Assembly (NCBI GenBank): GCA_013696785.1
Contig: JACCXW010000136.1
Location: forward strand, 1 to 11,111
Reading direction: 5' to 3'
DNA from: Geodermatophilaceae bacterium
GTDB taxonomy: Bacteria > Actinomycetota > Actinomycetes > Mycobacteriales > Geodermatophilaceae
DNA length: 11,111 bases
Shown here piece after piece: positions 6,986-11,111 of this stretch. Each line of letters starts with the position of its first letter. The stretch's first letter is position 1. The notes under the pieces are model-generated. The model worked only from the letters and a program-made list of their open reading frames with translations. It searched no databases and had not been told where the DNA came from. The translations under genes and the position numbers were made by a program.

Positions 6986-6991
6986 AGGCTA
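6986..6991 (-). promoter_or_regulatory. candidate -10 element for fabG-fabI-hemH
   Basis: TAGCCT (TANNNT) on the minus strand lies in the 71-bp gap between the VWA gene and fabG. Transcription would start near 6978 and leave a leader of about 30 nt carrying the AAGGA ribosome site. No good -35 is seen. The gap corresponds to the mabA-inhA promoter region of mycobacteria. Confidence 0.5.
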
Positions 6992-7020
6992 ACCGACCCC
7001 TGGGCGGTGCGTGCGCCGTC

Positions 7021-7977
7021 CTAGAGGAGGCGGTTCGTCCAGACCAGGGCCAGGCCGGTCGCGGCGAACGCGAAAATCAGCCCGACCCCCACGAACCACA
7101 CGGTGATCTCCCGGGGTTCACTGCGGTAGCCGATCTGGCTGCCGAGGTCGGCAAAGACCTCGCGGCCCTCCCCGGCGGACTCCGCAGACTTGTACGTCCC
7201 GCCGGTCTCCTCGGCGATCATGCGCAGCGCCGCGCGGTCCACGCGCACCGGGATGATCTCCCCGTCGAGTTCCAGGGTGCCGGCGTCGGTCCCGAACGCG
7301 ATGGTCGAGACCGGTACCTCGGCGGCCTTGGCGGCGTCGACGGCCTGCGTCTCGAGCCGGCCGACCGTCCGGTAACCGTCCGACATCAGCACGATCGCGG
7401 CGGGTGGAGCACCTTCGGAGGTGCCCTCGAGCTGGGACTGGAATGTCGCTATCGCGTTCAAGGCCGTGAAGATTGCCTCGCCGGTTGCGGTCGCCTGTGC
7501 GAGCTCCAGATTTTCTATCCCCGCTACGACGGCGGCACGGTCGGTGGTCGGCGGGACGATCGTGTTGGCGGTCCCCGCGAAGGCGACCAGCCCGAGGTTG
7601 ATCCGTTCCGGCAGCACGGCGACGAACTCCTGCGCCGCCTCCTTCGCCGCCGTGAACCGGTCCGGGGCGATGTCCTCGGCGCCCATCGACAGGGACACGT
7701 CGATCGCCAGGATGACGGTCGCCCGGTCTCGCGGAACCCGCACCTCGGTCGAGGGCTTGGCCATCGCCAGCGTCAAGGTGGCAAGCGACAGCAGCAGTAC
7801 GCCGAACGCGACGTGCCGCCGCCAGCCCGGCCGCTTCGGCGCGATCCGGGCCAGCAGGTCCACGTTGCTGAAGCGGGCCGCGTAGGACTTGCGGCGCAGC
7901 TGGAGAACGACGTACAGCGCGATCAGGGCTGCGACGGCGAGCAGGAGGAGCAGCCAGATCGGTGCCTGAAAACTCAT
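7021..7977 (-). CDS. BatA-like membrane protein with VWA domain (Rv1481 type)
   Basis: A 318-residue membrane protein with a von Willebrand A domain, partner of MoxR and DUF58 proteins. Helices at about 7-26 and 54-73 bracket a short cytoplasmic loop. The VWA domain spans about 87-270, with MIDAS metal residues DVSLS (Asp93, Ser95, Ser97), a Thr in ATATGEA (163-166) and Asp200 in LMSDG. A third helix at about 291-313 ends the chain close to the C-terminus. This two-helix, VWA, one-helix layout is that of BatA-type proteins. The ATG at 7977 is chosen because MSFQAPIWLLLL is the family start; a frame extending to 8049 would overlap the DUF58 end. It sits 43 bp after DUF58 and is probably co-transcribed. 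The set is thought to help assemble or activate envelope targets; the target here is unknown. Confidence 0.92.
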   Translation of the reverse strand: MSFQAPIWLLLLLAVAALIALYVVLQLRRKSYAARFSNVDLLARIAPKRPGWRRHVAFGVLLLSLATLTLAMAKPSTEVRVPRDRATVILAIDVSLSMGAEDIAPDRFTAAKEAAQEFVAVLPERINLGLVAFAGTANTIVPPTTDRAAVVAGIENLELAQATATGEAIFTALNAIATFQSQLEGTSEGAPPAAIVLMSDGYRTVGRLETQAVDAAKAAEVPVSTIAFGTDAGTLELDGEIIPVRVDRAALRMIAEETGGTYKSAESAGEGREVFADLGSQIGYRSEPREITVWFVGVGLIFAFAATGLALVWTNRLL

Positions 7978-8020
7978 TCCGTGCCCGCCCCCTCCGTTGA
8001 CTGCGCTGCGTGCCCCAGGC

Positions 8021-8995
8021 TCATCGGCGCGCGCCACCCGAAGCGCCACGACGCCGGGCGCCGACGTACCGGATGATGTCGATCAGCCAATCCCGATCGG
8101 TCCGCAACTGCAAATGCCCCGCCCCGCTGCGCCGCAGCCCCGCAGCGACCTCCGCGCGCTGCTCGGCGGCGGCCGCGGCGAACTGCTCGCGCAACTCCTT
8201 CTTGCCGGTCTGCACTTCGATCGTCCGGCCGGTCTCCGGGTCGACGAGGGTCAGCAAACCCACGTCCGGCAATGACAGTTCGCGCGGGTCCAGCACCTCG
8301 ATCGCCAGCACCTCGTGCCGCGTCGCCAGCGCGCGCAGCGGCCGCTCCCAGCTGGCGTCACCGAGGAAGTCCGACACGACGACAGCCAATCCACGTCGCC
8401 GGGGTGGCCGCCGCAACATCTCCAGTGTCGCCGCCAGGTCGCCGCGGCGGCCCTGCTCGGCGCGCGGGGTCTCGATGACGGTGCGGATCAGCCTGTCGGC
8501 GGCGGCCCGCCCGGCGCGGGCGGGGATGCGGATAACCTGCTGCCCGGTCGTCACCAGCGCACCGACCCGGTTGCCGCCGTGCGTCGTGAGGTACACCACC
8601 GCGGACAGCCCGGCTACGGCGAGGTCGCGTTTCTCGCACGCCGCCGTACCGAAATCCAGGCTCGGGGACAGGTCGACCACGACCCAGGCCTCGAGTTCGC
8701 GGTCGGCCACAGTTTCGCGTACGTGCGGCACGGTCGTGCGGGCCGTGACCGGCCAGTCCATCCGGCGTACGTCGTCGCCGGGGTGATACACCCGCGACTC
8801 CCCCGCCTCCGAGCCGGGGCCGGGCACCAGGCCGATGTGGTTGCCCTGCAGCAGTCCGTCCAGGCGCCGTCGTACGGTCAGTTCCAGCCGTCGCAGGATG
8901 ACGTCCGCCGGTGCGTCGTTGAGCCGCGGTGGCCCTCCGCCGGCGCCAACCGAGGATGACGTGAGCGCCGGTGACCGCGGCGCCGGCACTGTCAT
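8021..8995 (-). CDS. DUF58 domain protein (Rv1480 type)
   Basis: A 324-residue soluble protein of the DUF58 family, which accompanies MoxR ATPases. The family signature VYHPGDDVRRMDWPVTART is at 69-87, followed by VVVDLSPSLDFG at 105-116, a VWA-like metal site DxSxS (Asp108, Ser110, Ser112). The DUF58/VWA-like fold continues to about residue 250, with Asp209 in VVVSDF. Residues 1-30 are Ala/Gly/Pro-rich and probably disordered; there is no signal peptide or membrane helix. Its ATG overlaps the moxR stop as ATGA (8992-8995) and there is no strong ribosome site, so translation is likely coupled to moxR and the two proteins made in fixed ratio. The exact biochemical role of the family is not known. 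It is read as an adaptor between MoxR and its client, which is inference. Confidence 0.93.
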   Translation of the reverse strand: MTVPAPRSPALTSSSVGAGGGPPRLNDAPADVILRRLELTVRRRLDGLLQGNHIGLVPGPGSEAGESRVYHPGDDVRRMDWPVTARTTVPHVRETVADRELEAWVVVDLSPSLDFGTAACEKRDLAVAGLSAVVYLTTHGGNRVGALVTTGQQVIRIPARAGRAAADRLIRTVIETPRAEQGRRGDLAATLEMLRRPPRRRGLAVVVSDFLGDASWERPLRALATRHEVLAIEVLDPRELSLPDVGLLTLVDPETGRTIEVQTGKKELREQFAAAAAEQRAEVAAGLRRSGAGHLQLRTDRDWLIDIIRYVGARRRGASGGARR

Positions 8996-10170
8996 GCCGG
9001 GCGGCTACCGGCCTGCGGGACGCCCGGCTGCATGGGGTAAGGCTGCCCGGGAGGCGGGCCGAAGCCGGGCGCGAAGCCGCCTGATCGCTGCCGGGGCGTG
9101 ACCTGCGGCAGCGGAATCGTCTGCAGTACCCGCTTGACGATGTGCTCCAGCGGTACGCCGTCGGCCAGCGCATCATAGGACAGCACGAGCCGGTGACGGA
9201 GCACATCGGGGGCGATGTCGAGGACATCCTGCGGCAGGACATAGTCCCGGCCGCGCAGCAGGGCCAGCGCGCGGGCGGCCGCGATCATGCCGAGCGAGGC
9301 TCGGGGGCTGGCGCCGTAGGAGACCCAGCCGGCCACGTCGGCCATGCCGTGCTCGGCCGGTCGCCGGGTCGACACGACGACGCGCACGACGTAGTCCACC
9401 AGTGCGTGGTGGACGAACACGCGGCTGGTCGAGGCCTGCAGCCGGAGCAGTGCATCAGGGTCGAGCACCTGCTGCGGCACGGGTGGGTCGACGCCCATCC
9501 GGTAGACGATCTCGCGCTCCTCCTCGGTGGACGGGTAGTCCACGACGATCTTCATCAGGAATCGGTCGCGCTGCGCCTCGGGCAGCGGGTACACGCCCTC
9601 GGACTCGATCGGGTTCTGGGTAGCGAGCACGAGGAACGGCAACGGCACGGGATACGTCCGACCGCCCAGGGAGACCTGCTGCTCGGCCATCACTTCCAGC
9701 AGAGCTGACTGCACCTTCGCCGGCGCCCGGTTGATCTCGTCGGTCAGCACGAAGTTGGCGAACACCGGGCCGAGTTCGGTGTCGAACGTCTCCGCCCCCT
9801 GGCGGTAGACCCGGGTACCGACGATGTCGGCCGGAACGAGGTCCGGGGTGAATTGCAGCCGGGCGAAGGTGCCGCCGACGGTACGTGCCAGAGTCTCCAC
9901 GGCCAGCGTCTTGGCGATGCCCGGGACGCCCTCGATGAGCACGTGCCCCTTCGCCAGCAGGCAGACCATCAGCCGTTCGATCATGCGGTCCTGACCGACG
10001 ATCACGCGTTTGACCTCGAACATCGTGCGCTCGATCAGCGTGGCGTCGCGCGCCGGCGTCTGCTGCACGGCGGTGTCCCTCGAGGTGTCCCCCCCGGTGT
10101 CCCGGTCGAGGTCCCTTCCCGCGTCCTTCTCGAAATACCCGGACCCGGCCGTATTCGGGGCGTCGCTCAC
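8992..10170 (-). CDS. moxR: MoxR family AAA+ ATPase
   Basis: A cytoplasmic AAA+ chaperone-like ATPase, homologue of Rv1479 (MoxR1). From the GTG, 392 residues: Walker A GVPGIAKT at 81-88, Walker B VLTDEIN at 141-147 (Asp144, Glu145), sensor-1 Asn186 in ATQNP, EAQRDRF at 198-204 carrying the arginine finger, and sensor-2 Arg290 in GASPRA. The C-terminal lid runs about 230-350. The start is set by GAGGAG six bases before GTG 10170. An upstream extension of the frame to 10404 shows no family sequence. Residues 1-45 are an unusual Asp/Arg/Thr-rich tail built on a 12-bp DNA repeat, and 361-392 is a Gly/Pro/Gln tail. It leads the operon with DUF58 (4-bp overlap) and VWA. Its 5' side is a long structured intergenic region with no good promoter visible on this strand. 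Confidence 0.94.
   Translation of the reverse strand: MSDAPNTAGSGYFEKDAGRDLDRDTGGDTSRDTAVQQTPARDATLIERTMFEVKRVIVGQDRMIERLMVCLLAKGHVLIEGVPGIAKTLAVETLARTVGGTFARLQFTPDLVPADIVGTRVYRQGAETFDTELGPVFANFVLTDEINRAPAKVQSALLEVMAEQQVSLGGRTYPVPLPFLVLATQNPIESEGVYPLPEAQRDRFLMKIVVDYPSTEEEREIVYRMGVDPPVPQQVLDPDALLRLQASTSRVFVHHALVDYVVRVVVSTRRPAEHGMADVAGWVSYGASPRASLGMIAAARALALLRGRDYVLPQDVLDIAPDVLRHRLVLSYDALADGVPLEHIVKRVLQTIPLPQVTPRQRSGGFAPGFGPPPGQPYPMQPGVPQAGSRPA
10072..10103 (-). repeat. 12-bp tandem repeat in the moxR N-terminal coding region
   Basis: GGTGTCCC (plus strand) recurs at 10072, 10084 and 10096, an exact 12-bp period. It encodes the DT-x-x series (residues 24-35, DTGG, DTSR, DTAV) in the disordered N-terminus of MoxR. 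The period is a multiple of three, so copy changes would keep the frame. Confidence 0.85.
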
Positions 10171-10176
10171 AGAGCT

Positions 10177-10182
10177 CTCCTC
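10177..10182 (-). promoter_or_regulatory. ribosome binding site deciding the moxR start
   Basis: GAGGAG on the minus strand, six bases before GTG 10170. It is the strongest such site in the frame and selects this start over the upstream ATG at 10320, which has no site at proper distance. Confidence 0.75.
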
Positions 10183-10214
10183 GCTTCGGATGTGGCCGTC
10201 GGCCGCCTGCAGAG

Positions 10215-10234
10215 CACACCCCAGCAGGGGTGTG
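10215..10234. repeat. perfect 8-bp inverted repeat, tetraloop, in the moxR leader
   Basis: CACACCCC (10215-10222), four-base loop, GGGGTGTG (10227-10234). It lies 45 bp before the moxR GTG. It could be a leader hairpin or a dyad operator. No T-run follows on either strand. Confidence 0.55.
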
Positions 10235-10309
10235 GTGGCTGTGAAGACGCCTCTGGGAAACGCCGCCACGCCCCAGATTCCTCGCGTCGCCGCGGGCAGC
10301 TTGTGGTGG

Positions 10310-10315
10310 TACCGT
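10310..10315 (+). promoter_or_regulatory. candidate -10 element for a structured leader upstream of 10521
   Basis: TACCGT (TANNNT) lies seven bases before 10323, the first base of a perfect 12-bp hairpin. This is one of the very few TA steps in the 350-bp gap. No convincing -35 is present. A transcript from here would carry a leader of about 198 nt to the GTG at 10521. Confidence 0.4.
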
Positions 10316-10322
10316 CGCATTT

Positions 10323-10356
10323 GCGTCGGGCAGCTCCCCCCGTGGCTGCCCGACGC
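10323..10356. repeat. perfect 12-bp inverted repeat with 10-nt loop
   Basis: GCGTCGGGCAGC (10323-10334) and GCTGCCCGACGC (10345-10356) are perfect complements around the loop TCCCCCCGTG (10335-10344). It is by far the strongest dyad in the intergenic region. On plus it would be the 5' end of the candidate leader; on minus it would lie in the moxR leader. There is no T-run after it on either strand, so it is not an ordinary intrinsic terminator. Confidence 0.75.
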
Positions 10357-10361
10357 CTGTT

Positions 10362-10490
10362 CGTCGGCACAGTGGCCGCCTTCCCCGGCGCCCGACCCGG
10401 GCAACTTTCAAGCACAGTCTCCCGAGTTCTGAAGTCGCGTCGGCACAGAGGCCCCACCCGGCCCGACATCCCGGCAACTCTCAAGCACAG
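10362..10490. repeat. two imperfect tandem copies (about 55 bp) with internal hairpins
   Basis: Copy one is 10362-10417 and copy two 10438-10490, with 20 bp between. Each begins CGTCGGCACAG, contains CCCGAC near the middle, and ends with the 18-mer GGCAACT[T/C]TCAAGCACAG (one difference). In each, GTCGG (10363-10367; 10439-10443) can pair with CCGAC (10392-10396; 10463-10467), enclosing a smaller hairpin with a six-base loop (10381-10386; 10454-10459). The inner stems differ in sequence and length but remain paired, while the CACAG bulge side is unchanged. No coding frame explains this. I could not match it to a known RNA class. Confidence 0.7.
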
Positions 10491-10520
10491 AAGAACGCAT
10501 CCCGGTGGGACACTCCCGGG

Positions 10521-10817
10521 GTGACCCTGCAGTGCTCGGCCAAGGGATGCCGCCACGAGGCATCGTGCGCACTGGTGTGGAACAACCCCAAGCTGCACAC
10601 CCCCGATCGGGAAAAGCAATGGGTGGCCTGCGAAGACCATCGCGAGCACCTGTCGACGTTTCTCGACGTCCGGGGTTTCCTTCGCCGAGTCGATGCACTG
10701 CCCGACCAGCCGGCAGAGACCGGCCGAGAACGTCGAGCGCAGACACAGCGGGACAGTATTGGCACGCAGCGGCCACAGCCACCTGCAGCGCCACCGGGGT
10801 CTCCAGAGGTTCGCTGA
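10521..10817 (+). CDS. small Cys/His-rich protein, probable zinc-binding, conserved in actinobacteria
   Basis: A 98-residue protein whose first about 60 residues belong to a small actinobacterial family that I recognise by CSAKGC (5-10), WNNPKLHTPDR (20-30) and ACEDHREHLSTFL (36-48). It is sometimes mislabelled acetone carboxylase in databases. Cys5, Cys10, Cys16, Cys37, His40 and His43 could hold one metal ion, but this is inference. The rest, 62-98, is Arg/Gln/Pro-rich low-complexity sequence without family likeness. As I recall, relatives end near residue 60-70, so the tail may be read-through into decayed DNA next to the LtrA remnant. GTG start at 10521, with a hairpin and an imperfect -10-like GACACT just before it. 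It is divergent from moxR. The function is unknown. Confidence 0.75.
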   Translation: MTLQCSAKGCRHEASCALVWNNPKLHTPDREKQWVACEDHREHLSTFLDVRGFLRRVDALPDQPAETGRERRAQTQRDSIGTQRPQPPAAPPGSPEVR

Positions 10818-10835
10818 ATGGCCCAGTGACTTCTT

Positions 10836-11033
10836 GATCCCGGCCGCGATGCCAAAGACGACCCCGGTCTCGTCGAATGCCTCCGGGATCGCCAGAGCGC
10901 AGACGAGGAACGCCGCCATTGCGCACACCAGCAGAACCTGCCGACCGAGCCGGTCAGGGGGTAAGACGAAGACCAGATCGAAGAACAACTCGATCGTGGA
11001 CACCCTGAGTTCTGCCTCGGGGAGTCGCGATCC
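10836..11033 (-). pseudogene. LtrA-family membrane protein remnant (low temperature requirement A)
   Basis: The minus-strand frame reads RLPEAELR, then STIELFFDLVFV, the hallmark N-terminus and first helix of LtrA proteins. It then jumps to DRLGRQVLLVCAMAAFLVC followed by ALAIPEAFDETGVVFGIAAG, which resembles the third-helix region ending in the family's IPEAF motif. About 40-50 residues that normally lie between (second helix and its Trp-rich loop) are missing at the LPPDR joint, near 10960. Likeness stops after about 10836, and some 250 C-terminal residues are absent. The frame stays open leftward to 10167, but as unrelated antisense sequence. No ATG is in frame; GTG 11003 is internal to the homology. 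A decayed gene with an internal deletion and a lost 3' end is the simplest reading. Confidence 0.65.
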
Positions 11034-11111
11034 ATGGCCGAAGCCTCGCAGATCGCCCCGCCGATCCGGATTCGAATGTCAGGTGCCCGGCCGCACCGCT
11101 CCGGCGTACCC

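Larger units (their letters stand above)
10323..10520 (+). promoter_or_regulatory. candidate structured 5' leader of the small Cys/His gene
   Basis: This stretch has no gene. In order it holds the 12-bp hairpin, the two tandem copies, and a hairpin (CCCGG 10501-10505 with CCGGG 10516-10520) that touches the GTG at 10521 and could hide it. With the TANNNT element at 10310 it reads as a leader RNA with translation control. The opposite view is that the small gene is leaderless: GACACT (10509-10514) lies six bases before the GTG. In that case the repeats would be DNA sites or part of the moxR leader on the other strand. Both readings are inference. Confidence 0.35.

Noticed and set aside
7978..8049. 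A longer VWA protein starting at 8049
   Set aside because: It would overlap the DUF58 end and add non-family residues before the hydrophobic N-terminus MSFQAPIWLL.
10345..10400. Cobalamin riboswitch on the minus strand, because of GGCCACTGTG
   Set aside because: The other constant parts of that riboswitch are absent, and the same bases are explained as part of the tandem repeat.
10171..10404. An N-terminal extension of MoxR or a leader peptide starting at ATG 10320
   Set aside because: No ribosome site at working distance and no family likeness, whereas GTG 10170 has an excellent site.
10450..10485. SAM-type riboswitch, because of GGCCCGAC followed by CCGGCAACT
   Set aside because: The likeness covers only one short stretch; the helices and the later constant segment of SAM-I/IV are missing, and the second copy lacks the match.
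10362..10490. CRISPR array
   Set aside because: Only two imperfect copies, with internal variation and a 20-bp gap; no regular repeat-spacer pattern or cas genes.
10171..10520. c-di-AMP (ydaO) riboswitch upstream of moxR, expected near cell-wall hydrolase genes
   Set aside because: I found no GGGAACC, GGGTGAAT or GTCAGCTAA-like constants on either strand.
10167..11003. A 278-codon minus-strand frame as an intact membrane protein
   Set aside because: Only the first about 56 residues resemble LtrA; the rest is antisense to the small Cys/His gene and the repeats and loses membrane character, so it is kept as a pseudogene remnant only.

Overview
The window is high-GC DNA from an actinomycete. 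GTG and TTG starts are common, several -10 elements of TANNNT type sit 6-7 nt before a start codon (leaderless genes), and the gene order matches an actinobacterial block. From right to left it reads moxR, DUF58, VWA, fabG, inhA-type fabI, hemH, an opposed conserved hypothetical gene, then NfeD and SPFH. From memory this is the order of M. tuberculosis Rv1479 to Rv1488, here with a DUF3097 gene added before nfeD. The genus cannot be fixed from the sequence.

Layout by region. 1-805 (+) is the 3' part of an ABC exporter, holding its nucleotide-binding domain. 835-3586 (-) is a DUF3097, NfeD, SPFH/band-7 cluster that converges on the ABC gene. 3587-3636 is a 50-bp divergent promoter region in which both genes look leaderless. 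3637-4380 (+) is a conserved hypothetical gene of the Rv1486c type. 4434-6949 (-) is fabG-fabI-hemH. 7021-10170 (-) is moxR-DUF58-VWA. 10171-10520 is a structured intergenic region. 10521-10817 (+) is a small Cys/His protein gene. About 10836-11033 (-) is a broken LtrA-family remnant. 11034-11111 shows nothing recognisable.

How the genes work together. FabG and FabI perform the two reductions of type II fatty-acid elongation, and HemH inserts iron into the porphyrin. MoxR (AAA+), DUF58 and the membrane VWA protein form a chaperone-like set that probably assembles an envelope or metal-dependent target. NfeD and SPFH form a membrane microdomain pair.

The least explained stretch is 10310-10520. 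A TANNNT element would start a plus-strand transcript exactly at a perfect 12-bp hairpin. That is followed by two about 55-bp imperfect tandem copies with an unequally conserved hairpin, then a hairpin touching the GTG of the small gene. This looks like a structured leader RNA or a repeat-based control site that I could not match to a known class. Other points of interest are a natural alanine at the InhA Ser94 position, a hemH with no ordinary start where one is expected, a stop codon splitting the SPFH tail, and the LtrA remnant.
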